64,000 nt of DNA from Armigeres subalbatus (GCF_024139115.2 NC_085140.1:461125506-461189505); one strand, 5' to 3'. Shown: positions 36,601 to 45,840, numbered from the stretch's first letter. Program-made: numbers and translations. Notes: generated by a model not told the origin, from the letters alone.

Positions 36601-38964
36601 TGCGCATGTAACGGTATGCTTAAGGTGATAGAGTAGACACATTTTTTTTTAAAGAACTCAGTTTTTCCGGAATATTGCGTTTTAAAAATGAATTTTTATC
36701 TAAAGCATATGATTGCGTACAATATGCCACAAGTGTAGACGGTCGCTTTTTAAAGGCCCTTCAAAATGTTGTAGAGATACGCGCCCCTTAAGCTAATCTT
36801 CTTCTTCTTCTTATTGGCATTACATCCCCACACTGGGACAGAGCCGCCTCGCAGCTTAGTGTTCATTAAGCACTTCCACAGTTATTAACTGCAAGGTTTC
36901 TAAGCCAAGTTACCATTTTTGCATTCGTATAACATGAGGCTTACACGATGATACTTTTATGCCCAGGGAAGTCGAGACAATTTCCAATCCGAAAATTGTC
37001 TAGACCGGCACCGGGAATCGAACCCAGCCACCCTCAGCATGGTCTTGCTTTGTAGCCGCGCGTCTTACCGCACGACTAAGGAGGGCCCCTAAGGAGAGCT
37101 AATCACCAAATTTAATAATCATTTCATCCGAAAACATGCATTTTCGAAGTTTATTCATAACCTGATATATCAGTCATTATACGGCAAGCAATTTTGCAAC
37201 AAAACCATTTTATTTCAAAATTGAGAATTTTAATCCAAAATGAACGATGCACGGAAATATGCGCCACCGAAAAATAATAATCAAAATATTCCAATATTTT
37301 TCATTAAAATATTCAAATTCTCCTGCACAAGATTAGCGCCAACTCTATCCTTTAAGGTTGTCAGTGTCTCAGACTGAAGGTAGTAGTGAGACATTTTTTG
37401 AGTATTTAAAGAAAAAGCATTGAGGGCGTAAACGCAGAGAAAGCGTTGAAATGAGCCAAAATATTTTTTTTTTTAATTTTCAATGCAGAGTTTTTGACTG
37501 AGTTTTTTCGTTTAACGGCTCACAAATGTTTTTTGGCTTCAGCTGCTTACGATTTTGAGACAAAATTTGGGTTAAAAACCAAAGAAAGGTGGTGGTGCAT
37601 TTTATACATACTTCCCCTACAAAGCAGTCGACGGAAAGCTTGTATCGCTTGTACAGAGAAACGGAAACATTTCAACTCTGGTCGTCCATTTCTCATGTGT
37701 CATTTCATTCTACACTTTTTCCTCAATTCGGATAAATGTTACGTTCGGGTACATGTTATTTGGATGAATGTCATTCGGGTACTTGGTTTTCGGGTATTTG
37801 TTATAGAATCGCTGCGAGGCGGCATTGTCGCAGACAACGTTTTAAGCATATTTTACTAGTTTCTACAACTCCGTGATTTAACCAAAATTAGAAATGTGGA
37901 CGCATGATACCTTGTGACGTTTCACTTCCATAGGTTTTCCAGAAATGTTCCATCACCACTATTTGGATAGGAAAAGCTGTCAAAAAATTTAGGATTTGGT
38001 AAAATTTATATCGCATTCGCCAGCTAAAATATTTGCTTGCTATCTGATAAGGTTAAATTGTTACAAAATTGTGAATGCGAAACATACTATACGAACAAGT
38101 TGAAGAACAATGAAAAGCCATTCATAGAACCTGTAAAATCAATGCTGTGCAAGAACATAGAAGCCGTCAATGAGCTTGTGAAAAGATGGCTCATAATTTA
38201 GATGCCAGGTGGAAAAACATGACTTGGTTGAAAATAAAACCGAAAAGTAACAAAAGGCCCCATCCATTTTCGGTCTGGAATAATACTCACGGAACAATGG
38301 TTGCCCGTTGAAGTACCACGACACCGATGGCTCCGGATGTCCTCTGACCTCGCAACGGATGGTCGCATCCTTATCTTCGGTTGCCGTTTGGACAGTGCTG
38401 GTGTCCCGGAACGAGATTGGCTCTGCAAGACATGAATGAGTAATGAGTGCTTTTGGGTAGCAAATTGGAGAGCTATGAATTTCCCCTGGAAACACCGAGA
38501 GACGTTTCCACCTGAAGGGGAATTCATGACCACGTTTATGCTTCTGCTCGTAGAATTATGAACTCATCTCCACCTACCGTTAACAATCATTTTGAAGGAT
38601 TTTTTCAGCACGGTTCCGCCGGTGTCCGCCTCGCAGGTCCAGCTGCCCTGATCCGCCCGGACAATGGACTCGAAAACCAGCAACAGTGAACCGGCAATCT
38701 CCTCGATGTGAACCCGACCTTTGGTGTCACTGATGATGGTGTTCCTCGGGTTGCGCCACTGAAGTCTAACGTCCGGCTGGGAAAACTTGCAAGTCGTTAT
38801 TCGGGACTGATTCACAAAGTGCGCTATCTCTTCGTCCGGGATGAGGGAAAGGGCTGCCAGCGGTTCGTTCGCGGTTGCATTGGACGATGGACTCGAGCTG
38901 CCGCTGCTGCTGTTTTTGCTCGCCTTCCCACTGTCCAGCGTGTGGTTGCCGTAGATGGAGGAAA
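22396..38964 (-). CDS. Ig/FN3 cell-adhesion protein, probably GPI-anchored (six exons; 5' end not found)
   Basis: Six minus-strand exons (38964-38578, 38422-38291, 23900-23751, 23653-23457, 23006-22887, 22821-22396) have GT/AG borders and compatible phases (1,1,1,0,0) and join into 469 residues plus a stop. Residues 1-50 are Ser/Asn-rich with N-glycosylation sequons. Ig1 has Cys58, Trp69 and Cys110 (motif GSWTCEAD). Ig2 has Cys152, Trp164 and Cys200 (DSGEYTC). Ig3 has Cys252, Trp264 and Cys302 (GKYKCEA). One FN3 domain spans about 322-427 (DTRYLIRVAARNAAG). A hydrophobic segment at about 445-465 follows a small-residue stretch (NSGAAG) and ends almost at the C-terminus, as in GPI-anchor signals. 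Proteins of this class act at the surface of neurons in adhesion or guidance. Three Ig plus one FN3 is shorter than Fasciclin 2 (five Ig, two FN3) and recalls the Drosophila fipi/CG15630 type; that link is from memory and uncertain. The first exon begins mid-codon, so the start and signal peptide lie upstream (to the right). Confidence 0.9.
22887..23006 (-). CDS. Ig gene exon E: end of Ig3 and linker to FN3
   Basis: A 120-nt exon of exactly 40 codons, phase 0 at both ends, between cttcacag and agg|gtgagt. It carries GKYKCEAKNELG with Cys302, the typical final strand of an I-set Ig domain, then a KPDPP linker that opens the FN3 domain. Confidence 0.9.
23457..23653 (-). CDS. Ig gene exon D: first part of Ig3
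   Basis: A 197-nt exon between aaatacag and cag|gtgagt. The split codon from exon C gives His223. It contains Cys252 (NLTCDAVAEPPATFTW) and Trp264, and ends in phase 0 after Gln288. The intron to exon C is only 97 nt. Confidence 0.9.
23751..23900 (-). CDS. Ig gene exon C: second half of Ig2
   Basis: A 150-nt exon between ctccctacag and c|gtacgtag. The split codon joined to exon B gives Pro173, so phase is kept across the 14.4-kb intron. It carries the DSGEYTCK motif with Cys200 and ends in the linker to Ig3. Confidence 0.9.
24486..24667. mobile_element. Foldback element, same family as 45.2 kb, asymmetric arms
   Basis: It opens gtcataagacgagtttgt and ends actcgtcttatgacaag. The centre is ttgactcgagtcaag near 24600. 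The right arm has lost an internal block, so arms are 115 and about 67 bp. Confidence 0.75.
24675..24905. repeat. 17-bp satellite, unit gtcgaacgggacaaaag, ending in inverted units
   Basis: At least five successive 17-bp units (gtcgaacgagacaaaac, gtcgaacgggaaaaatc and so on). From about 24850 the phrase turns into its reverse complement (cgaccttttgtcc), giving a hairpin. Confidence 0.85.
26030..26395. repeat. Polypurine tract
   Basis: gaagaataaag / gaaggaag words on the plus strand, with abrupt change at 26395 to a pyrimidine-rich field. Confidence 0.8.
26396..26620. repeat. cacttctcac pyrimidine-rich repeat field
   Basis: Successive words cacttctcac, tttcacttc, cttctcactt. It is the reverse complement of the gtgagaagtg field at 58.3-59.6 kb. 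Confidence 0.8.
26822..28218. mobile_element. 1397-bp piggyBac-type foldback MITE with TTAA target duplication
   Basis: The element begins CCTTTTGTCTGTGCTC at 26822 and ends GAGCACAGACAGAAGG at 28218, with TTAA flanking each end (26818-26821 and 28219-28222). TTAA duplication and CC...GG ends are the hallmark of piggyBac transposition. The arms are several hundred bp long (26822-27440 and about 27735-28218). Both include tctgtgctctggggtc and its complement, plus a shared inner part around the gatgtacccgcccacc word. The loop holds a (TA)n tract. No transposase ORF is present, so it must have been moved in trans. Confidence 0.85.
27600..27650. repeat. (TA)n microsatellite
   Basis: About 25 uninterrupted AT units in the loop of the piggyBac-type element. 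Confidence 0.95.
29060..29165. repeat. Short array of the gaccttttgtc satellite, left side
   Basis: aaaggtcgaaaggacaaaag-type units; the complement appears at 29835-29925, so the two bracket the purine tract between them. Confidence 0.75.
29170..29810. repeat. Polypurine tract, (gaagaaagaagg)-like
   Basis: More than 600 bases of mostly A and G on the plus strand with words gaagaa and ggaaga. It gives Phe/Ser/Leu-rich false ORFs on the minus strand. Confidence 0.85.
29835..29925. repeat. Short array of the gaccttttgtc satellite, right side
   Basis: Units such as ttcgaccttttactcac and tcgacttttgtctttcgacc, inverted relative to 29.06-29.165 kb. Confidence 0.75.
30046..30290 (-). repeat. 17-bp satellite, opposite orientation
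   Basis: About 14 units of gacatttggccgaatag, the reverse complement of the array at 35.3 kb. The two arrays bracket the foldback and the LINE in inverted orientation. Confidence 0.88.
30296..30940. mobile_element. 645-bp foldback element with about 240-bp arms
   Basis: The left arm (30296-30535) and right arm (30704-30940) are inverted copies about 95% alike by eye, both carrying the words tttgcatgcaaattagtatg and caacatgcggttttcg. The loop between them is about 168 bp. No ORF. It abuts the truncated 5' end of the LINE. Confidence 0.75.
30992..33930 (+). pseudogene. 5'-truncated, frameshifted CR1/L2-like non-LTR retrotransposon (LINE)
   Basis: A translated remnant of ORF2. Near 30995 it enters the apurinic endonuclease domain (VYRPPSFD, then IIVGDVNIP, then SDTSDH). 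After a 634-bp insertion it resumes (CFVLSTF) and runs into reverse transcriptase: SSKSAGPDGIPP, YRPISVLSVINKVLERL, YQYGFRSG, KKAFDTIDHEVLLRKL, GVPQGSNLGPLLFLLYIND and the catalytic FADD. The post-RT region has YGKTKYNFLPTAIRNEL and ends at a TAG near 33657. At least four frame changes and a stop near 32118 kill it. The 5' portion is missing, the usual result of incomplete target-primed reverse transcription. CR1/L2 placement rests on motif wording, not on a tree. It lies in the large intron of the Ig gene, in the opposite orientation. Confidence 0.85.
31314..31947. mobile_element. 634-bp TIR element inserted in the LINE endonuclease domain
   Basis: Both ends form long, nearly identical inverted arms (at least about 160 bp; the left arm starts ccggcagttcac, the right ends gtgaactgccct). 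The 10-bp sequence agtgaccact lies directly outside each end (31304-31313 and 31948-31957), and taking out the element plus one copy restores the LINE frame SDTSDHCFVL. No transposase is encoded. Long arms with a 9-10 bp duplication point to a Mutator-like MITE. Confidence 0.85.
34090..34440. repeat. Copy of the GCCTTTCTCG repeat family
   Basis: It begins tgcctttctcgtgtactaag, includes gactcagttcgacgaatta and a gtatgtgtgaatgtctgta segment, and ends tgtacgagaaagataaaatt. Confidence 0.5.
35325..36555 (+). repeat. 17-bp satellite, unit ctattcggccaaatgnc
   Basis: About 70 imperfect units. Because 17 is not a multiple of three, all forward frames stay open and cycle through the same 17-residue phrase, so the apparent ORFs here are artefacts. 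Confidence 0.92.
36799..37096 (-). mobile_element. tRNA-derived SINE, Feilai-like, near full length
   Basis: On the minus strand the element begins near the word ggccctccttagtcgtgcgg. It has a tRNA-like head with a good B box (ggttcgattcc, near 37014-37025), then a unique body and an (aag)n-type 3' end at 36800. The octamer agctaatc flanks both sides (36791-36798 and 37097-37104), a plausible target duplication. I recognise it as Feilai-like from memory of the Aedes family. Confidence 0.75.
37105..38290. other. End of the large Ig-gene intron
   Basis: AT-rich intron sequence. A 121-codon ORF at 37494-37859 has no recognisable domain. No conserved exon seen. Confidence 0.5.
38291..38422 (-). 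CDS. Ig gene exon B: first half of Ig2
   Basis: A 132-nt exon between gtcttgcag and c|gtgagt. It follows exon A after a 155-nt intron and the split codon restores Glu129. It encodes the B- to C-strand part of an Ig domain (TIRCEVRGHPEPSVSWYFNG) with Cys152 and Trp164. The next exon is 14.4 kb away. Confidence 0.9.
38578..38964 (-). CDS. Ig gene exon A: Ser/Asn-rich N-terminal region and Ig1
   Basis: The acceptor is a tttttgcag on the minus strand and the donor is g|gtaggt. The exon starts with two bases of a split codon, encodes 128 complete codons and ends with one base. Ig1 has its Cys pair at 58 and 110 with Trp at 69. The preceding 50 residues are Ser/Asn-rich and carry sequons such as NHT, NSS and NAT, which suits an extracellular linker after a signal peptide. 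Confidence 0.88.
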
Positions 38965-40124
38965 CTGCAAAAAAGTTGCATAAAAGTAGAAAAACAAAAC
39001 ACGTGTCAGTTTTGGGAAATTTCCCAACGCGATTGGGTTTAATCCTTCGTAACTAGAAATATGCATAATTGACATTTGTAAATCCCTCTATTTAGTTGTA
39101 TGACACGAAGCGTGACAGAAATGGCCCACAACGGTTTAGAAAACCTAACGTGGATTTTGCATGCGGTTGAGATATAGTTTTAATGACACACGTGTCGTAT
39201 AGGGTAGTATGATGCCAAGCAATCATCATAGATATTAAAAACATGGAAGTAATCCTCGTGTATAAATCCATCTCTTAGCTTCACTAAGATTTCTTTTGCA
39301 ATGAATTGAACTCAATCACAATATAAAAAATCTGATCCTTTAACATATTTGTTCCAAACACCCCATCCTTCAGTACGAATAAATGGTTGATGACAGATTC
39401 CGTCCACTAAACTGTTGTTTATCGCGATAAATTTCATTTCATCCTCTGTGTCCACACAAATCGGTCAAATATTTGGTCACACATTTACGATCAATTTAAT
39501 CGCATTAGTCTTGGACAATTGCATTTGAATACCGATTGGACAACGGAATGCTTAGTATTCGTAAATATGTACACATCGATTAAATAGGAGGAATCCTCCC
39601 GCATGGAATGTGTGCTGGTCTGCGGTGAAGGCACTTTTGATTGGATTGCGCTGCAAGTGTTATCAATATGAGTTTTTATATCGAGGCGCTGGTGTAGTTT
39701 ATGAGAACAGAATGGCGTAATAATGGAGTGATGATTATGCGCATCCGATCAGATAAAAGAACTTTCAGAAAATTAATTCGTATGGATACCGTAATCATTA
39801 ATAACTGGGGTAACATTGTTCAGTTTCACCATTTTCAAGATATGAATAAAATATTATTTCCTGTGATCAGAATTAATTATTGTAAACTATGTTTCTTAAT
39901 CTTGGCTAAATTTGCTACTGAATGATATAATCTTTGAATGAATTTGCATTTATTTTTCGTCAAAATTGGAAATATTCAATCATCAATACTTTTTGAAGCA
40001 AGCTGCCAAAAAAGCACTCAAAACAAATATAATAACAAAAAAAAATAAGCTCGTACCTATAATTATGTGATAAGTAATCTTATTTTCTTGGTTGATCCAT
40101 ATTTTTAGCTGGCAGCCCTTACTT
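38965..40124. other. Upstream side of Ig-gene exon A
   Basis: Intron (if the missing first exon lies further right). I found no signal-peptide exon with the needed phase here or clearly elsewhere to the right. Confidence 0.4.
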
Positions 40125-40880
40125 TGCACCGTTCAATGTGCAAAAACGATCCATAAACAAGTGAAAAATGATCCGTAAATAACATCTGAATGTTCCATAA
40201 AACGCTACCATAAATCCATAAAATAGTTCGGGAGATTCCATAAAGAATAATTTTATGATCCATAAATCTTTGGAAAATGATCCATAAAAACTAAATTTTG
40301 ATCCATAAAATTTCAAATTTGCACAATTTGTATCCTGATGATGATCCACAATTTCTGTAATATGATCCATAGTTTTGGTCATATGATCCATAATTTGATT
40401 TGTATGATCCATAATGCTTGGAAAGAAGGCCAATGAAACTATATTAATTGAACCACACATTTTTTAAATTCTTTGAAACATTTAGCAACATTTATGGATC
40501 ATATCACCCAAACTATGGATCATTTGAACAAAGTTATGGATCAAATGGCCAGAATTATAGATCATATGACTAAAATTATGGATCAGATTACTGAAATTAT
40601 GAATCATCACCACGATTAAAAATGGGCAAATTTGAAGTTTTATGGATCAAAATATAGTTTTTTATGGATCAGTTGTCATACGTTCATGGGAAATTAGCAA
40701 GAATTGTATTGTTTTCCTTGACCATGTTAATGAAACATAGTTTCCAATTAATTGCTGAATTTTATCTTAATTATGGATCGAAAAATTATTAAAAAATATC
40801 TCCTACACTATTTTATGGATTTATGGTAGCGTTCTATGGAACATTCAGATGTTATTTATGGATCGTTTTTCATTTTTATG
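40125..40880. repeat. Foldback block built from the word atgatccataa
   Basis: The left half (40125-40430) repeats gatccataa more than ten times. The right half (40480-40880) repeats its complement ttatggatc. The outer parts match closely as inverted copies (aacatctgaatgttccat on the left, atggaacattcagatgtt on the right). Confidence 0.8.
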
Positions 40881-41252
40881 GATGTTTTGCCTTTTTAGCT
40901 TAAAAAATTTGATTTATATTCGCGTTGACGGAGCCGCGCTGCTGCCACCTGGTGGAGATGGACGTGTGCGTGAAATCACTGTATTTCGACATTGTGAAGA
41001 TAGGAAGTATGTATTTTTAAATACTTTTAAAATGTAGGTTGAAATACGAAAATAGAATTTTGGAAAACTATATGTTATGCTACTTATCAACATTTTTTTT
41101 TAAATCGAAATAATTCAACTTTCGTGTTGCTAATCTAAAAGTAAATCAAATTTCTAAACCGGAAAATCAAACTATTTAAGGCTAAAAGGTGTTTTGCAGT
41201 TTTTATTTATAAGACGCTTATAAGCATTTTAACTTGTCATAGGTGGGGAAAT

Positions 41253-41320
41253 GAAATGGGATTGTACAAACTCGTCTTATGACAAGTGAAGATATTTCAC
41301 TAAAAACCTCAAAATAATTT
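41253..41320. repeat. Terminal fragment of the same foldback family
   Basis: gggattgtacaaactcgtct followed by tatgacaagtgaagatatttc and the flank ctcaaaataatttcttaac, shared with 51.2 kb and, inverted, with 24.43 kb. Confidence 0.6.
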
Positions 41321-42157
41321 CTTAACATAAAAGGATTTCAAAATTAACGTCCTACGTATATGCCTTACCGGGTAAAATAAAAAAGCATCACCCATCCCCC
41401 ATTAAGTTTTCGCGCTGCAGTCAGGGCCAATTGTGGAACCCCCAGATAATTCCACCTAGCGGTGATGAGACCTTTCTCGAAACAATCACTGCACATAAAA
41501 GATATTTTAGTTAGAAGATGAAGATTGTCGCTGCCGTCGCTGTCCGGAACATCTTTTGCTGGCGAGGAAAGGGTGTTGAATGTCAATGAAGGAAAAATAC
41601 ATACGATTTAACAGTTTGGTAACCAACATATATCGGACAGCAGAACCAAGTAACCCGAAGCGACAATCTTTATCTTGTAACTTAAATGTCTTTTTTGCAC
41701 ATCGTCTCAGTGTAAGGGATTCCAACATAATTGCCTATTGCATAGACGATACAAAGTGAAAATTTCACAATTTCTTCTTAACTTTTATAATAAATGGCCG
41801 GTAGTGTAAAAATTCGTAGTGTTACGAGAATATCGGGTAAGAATTATAACACACATACACATACGAACACAAACATATACACACAGCAGGGGGCAGAAGG
41901 GACTTTGTCCAAGGGCTTGACGACCCCTCCCCATGGCCACTGCGAGTTAGACCGGGACCATCGTCCCTAACCCCTAATCCCAAGGCGTCAAGCGACCCGT
42001 GCCGAGGAGATGCATGGCCAGGGGGGTGAAATAATAAGCTAGGCCTTTAACGGAGCCTGTGGGTTCCTGGGCACCCTCCACAGTAATTGTCCCTTACCGC
42101 GTTATGCTGGGCTCTGGCGTGGTGGACCTCTTTTCCCGAGCAACTCGTGGGACCAAA

Positions 42158-43740
42158 ATGGAAAACCAAGTCAATTCTTCAATTAGTGGTAGTAGTGTAG
42201 GCGACAACCCCTTCGCAAGAGGTGGGTTGTTCAGGTCTCCGCCTAGGAGGCCAGAGGCAATAGTCGGCAGCTCAGTGCGCAGCGCCAGCGTGGGTCACTC
42301 AACCTTCCTATCGGCTATAAAAACGCCGGAAGGGGTTATTGACGGCCCATGGCTTGTGAAGGCGATGAACCGCAAACGCGATGGGCTTTCGGCCTTCGAG
42401 GTGGCGACGGAACAGCTGGACGCCATCATCGACTTTGCGTCATCGAAGCATAATATCAGCAAGGACCTCAAGAGGAGCTTGCAGAAACTTCGAAAGTCGA
42501 TGCTGGACGCCAAGCTGGAGAGGGCGGTCGGGACGGCCAAGTGTAAACCCGTGAAATCGGTGGAGTCGAGGTTCACCCAGACTGAGGCCCAAGGATTCGC
42601 GGACTCAGGCAAGGTCGAGTCGACCGAAGGCGTGCCAGCTAAGACGGTGGTGCCAAAGTCTACCCAGACTGAGGCTCAAGTATTTGCGGGTACGTCGGGG
42701 TGACTACTCCAACGGAGCAGACACAAAAACGGGGAGACAGTCTCCAGGGATGAGCTCCTGGGGCCGCTCCAAAACGCGGAGGGTTACTACCCCTGAACAA
42801 GGGTAGTGGGGCTGGGAAGCTGAACCCCGGTCAGGTACCTCCAAAACTGGGGAGGAAGGACCTGGAAAGGTCCGTCCACTCAGGCAAGACGGTGGTGGGG
42901 TTACGGCAGGCTGAAAGTTCTCAGCCGCACCAGACCAAGGAAATAGAGGGAATGACGCCTCCTGGACCCTGGTCAAGAACAAGATGAAACCGAAGACGTC
43001 AAGGGCCGAAAAGAAGGCCCAGGCGAATGAGGGTAGCAAGAAGTCTAGGGTAGGCGCCAATCGCTCCAGGAGCGATGCCCTAGTCATCACGGCGGACGAG
43101 GCTAAGTACTCGGATGTTTTGAAGGCGATGAGGAGTGACGTCAAGCTTGGTGAACTCGGCGCCGACGTAAGTCGAATAAGACGTACCCGGATGGGCGAGA
43201 TGATACTCGAGCTGAAGCGGGGCGTCTCGCGAAAGGCGCCGCCTACAAGAAGTTGGCGGAGGAGGTCCTAGGCGAGACGGTCAAGGTGAGGGCACTCACG
43301 ACGGAGGTGAATCTAAGGGTTAAAGACCTGGACGAGATCACTGAAGTCGAAGAGCTCGTCACGGCACTGCGGCGACAGTGTGAAGTGGAGACGACCACCG
43401 CAGCCGTTCGGCTACGGAAAGGTCCGGCAGGGACGCAGGTAGCATTGGTTCGGCTATCTGCAGCGGACGCCTCCAAGGTAGTCAAGTTAGGGAGCGTCAA
43501 GGTGGGATGGTCGGTATGCCCTGTGCGCATATACGAGCAACCCGAAGTTTGCTTCAAGTGCCTGGAACCGGGGCACAAGCAATGGGACTGCAAAGGCCCT
43601 GACAGAAGCAATCTCTGCCGACGCTGCGGATTGAGGGACATAAGGCACAATGCTGCACGAACCCTCCCAATTGTTTGATTTGTTCCAGCAAAGCTGTGAA
43701 CAGCAAGCACCCATGGGGGCTCGATGTGCCCGGCGTTTAA
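42158..43740 (+). pseudogene. LINE ORF1 (gag-like, CCHC zinc knuckles), frameshifted
   Basis: A likely start is MENQVNSS at 42158, open to 42703 in one frame. The coding sense continues around 42984-43271 and 43253-43678 in shifted frames. A basic Lys/Arg-rich stretch (KTSRAEKKAQANEGSKKSR) precedes the nucleic-acid-binding end. The first knuckle is CFKCLEPGHKQWDC (CX2CX4HX4C), the second starts CRRCGLRD and is damaged, and a third (NCLICSSK) follows after one more frameshift. The array of knuckles is typical of ORF1 in the R1/LOA/I group, where the protein coats the RNA. It ends at TAA 43738-43740. Confidence 0.75.
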
Positions 43741-43758
43741 GCGTGCTGCAAAATCAAA

Positions 43759-44334
43759 GTGCAGGTAAAGCAGCTGGCTTGCTCGGCTTCGCCCGAGTGT
43801 TTGGTGTGCGCAGGTTTAGAGGAAACGGCGGAACACGTGTTGTTCGTGTGCTCACGTTTTCGCGCAATGCGTGACCACATGCTTGCCACATGTGGTCTGG
43901 ACACTACCCCGGACAACCTAGTTCGGAAGATGTGTAAAGACGAAGTTGGCTGGAACGCCGTTTTATCGGCTATCGCCCAAATCGTCTCGGAGCTACACAG
44001 AAGGTGGCGCGTGGACTCAAGGATGGCTAGTTCAGGCGCAAATAAGAATTGGTCCAAGGGATCGGAGTCGGCTTCATGGGTCATACCGGTGATCATGCTC
44101 TGTGATCGAACTCGATCCTTTTATCGAACAAGTGGCCGCGCGAAGAACAACATGGTATCGTCGCTTTCGCGGCGTCGGTCAACCGGGCGGGTTCCGAGCC
44201 CGAGGACGGAAAGGGGTCCTCGTCAAGGCTGGGGCAGGCGTAGGCCTCGCGTCGGCAAGTCCCTCTGTGTGCTGGCGAATAGGCCCTATCGCAGAAAGGT
44301 CAATTTGGGGTGCACGCGGCATCATCATTCTTGA
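43759..44334 (+). pseudogene. LINE ORF2 C-terminal fragment (zinc-finger tail only)
   Basis: The open frame begins QVKQLACSASPECLVCAGLEE and contains CLVCAGLEETAEHVLFVC, the CX2C...HX4C cysteine/histidine pattern found after RT in R1-clade ORF2. Only about 20 bp separates it from the ORF1 stop, so the endonuclease and RT domains (normally more than 2 kb) are absent. The reading continues through MLATCGLDTTPDN and then runs into low-similarity 3' sequence. Confidence 0.7.
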
Positions 44335-45039
44335 TACCAGTCGTGCAGAGGGAAGCAGGCGCGAAGTCGACCCTGCCCACCTTCCGAGGACATAGGGCGT
44401 GGTAAGGCCACCTGGAAAGCCGGCAATGCGCTGGCACGATACCATGGTGTTCTTCTAAAAAGCGAGTCACGATGTTCGATGCTGCAAGGACACGCAGCTA
44501 ACATCGAGGGTGCGTCATGCACTGGCCCCCTTTGAAGCATTACTTTCTGGTTGTACCGAAGGGACGATGGGCTTGGCGGCAATGGAAACGGTTTAGCTGG
44601 TCGGGGATGCAGCCCTGCCTCCCTCATTGGAGGTGGCCCCTAACCCAGCACTTCCTGGTCAACCCAGGATGTCTGTTGAGCAGATTCCCCCTCCATTGTT
44701 TAGGAAGAAAAAAAAAATATACACACAGCAGATAGACATTTGCTCAGTTCGTCGATTGGTATATAACACTATGGGTCTCCCAAACTTCTATAAAAAGTTT
44801 GATGTTATCGTATTATGTTATCGCTCCGCACCCTCCCCCCTTTTTTATGGTTCTGAAAACTAGGTGGCCCAAAAGTGCAATTTGAACAATTTATGACTCG
44901 TTTATCAGCCTGTATGAACAGGGCTCTTCAATATAATTTGATTATATGATATTTGTGCAAATTATGTTTCAAGAGCCTCCAATACCTCTGGAAGATTGTG
45001 GTGAAGTTGCTCTAAATAAATGCAAATTTATTTGAACCT

Positions 45040-45840
45040 ACAGTAATCCAACATGTCCATATAAGTCCCTAGAGCCCCTGTGAATGCTTCACCAGTCAAA
45101 TAAGTCCAACGCAGATGTTCCAGGATTTCCAAATTGTCCAGGAGTTGAGTTTAATTGATCTACCAGCCGTCTAAGACGAATTAAGTACTGTCCATTTAAT
45201 TCCACCAGTTAATTTTCGTTATCTTTGCAGATACGTATTTCGATCACAACTGTGTGGTCGTCTTCAGTGTCTTGTACTTGACTCAGTCGAGTCAAGTACA
45301 AGACACTGAAGACGACCACACAGTTGTGGTCGAAATACGTATCTGCAAAGATAACGAAAATTAACTGGTGGAATTAAATGGACAGTACTTAATTCGTCTT
45401 AGACGGTTGAATACATTCCACTAAAAGAGCTATATATATTTTTCTGATCTACCAGGTAAATAACGCCTGGCATCAAACCGATAGTAATCACCTGCATCTG
45501 CGTTGAACTTATTTGAAAAGTAGATCATTCAGAAGAGCTCTACGGACTTATAAGAACATGTTGGGCTACTATCGGTTTGATGCCCGGCGTATGAACTCAA
45601 CTCCTGGATAATTTGAATACCCTAGAACATCTGCATTAAACTTATTTGAATGCTGAAGTATTATAGATATATTATATAGAACTTATATGGACACGCTGGG
45701 TTGCTATCGGTTTGATGCCAGGCGTAGTTGACCTGGTAGACCAATTCAACTCAATTTCTGGACAATTTCGAGATTCTAGAACATCTGCGTTGGACTTGTT
45801 TGACTGGTGAAGCATTCGCACCGGCTCTAGGTCTATGTTT
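45040..45840. repeat. Inverted and tandem repeat cluster split by the 240-bp palindrome
   Basis: The phrase atcggtttgatgcc occurs at about 45574 and 45715 and inverted at about 45471. The segment 45050-45165 is an inverted copy of about 45690-45830 (ccaggagttgagtttaattg against caattcaactcaatttctgg). Confidence 0.65.
45167..45406. mobile_element. 240-bp near-perfect palindromic foldback element
   Basis: The left arm from ccgtctaagacgaattaag is repeated in reverse complement to cttaattcgtcttagacgg, with almost no loop (centre near 45287, ttgactcagtcgagtcaa). It shares the words cagatacgtatttcga and gtcgtcttcagtgt with copies near 24.5 and 61.5 kb. Confidence 0.85.

Larger units (their letters stand above)
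41890..44716 (+). mobile_element. Internally deleted R1-clade (Waldo-like) LINE in an ACAY microsatellite
   Basis: The 15-mer atatacacacagcag occurs directly at both ends (41875-41889 and 44717-44731), and the right end has an A-rich tail (44708-44716). Inside are a 5' UTR, an ORF1 with zinc knuckles, then directly the C-terminal zinc-finger region of ORF2 and a 3' UTR. Endonuclease and RT are missing. The target is an acacacatacacatac-type tract. Waldo elements of the R1 clade are known for insertion into ACAY repeats, so that name fits, but clade assignment is inference. Confidence 0.8.

Noticed and set aside
37494..37859. 121-codon ORF in the large intron
   Set aside because: No motif, no splice context and an AT-rich composition like its surroundings.
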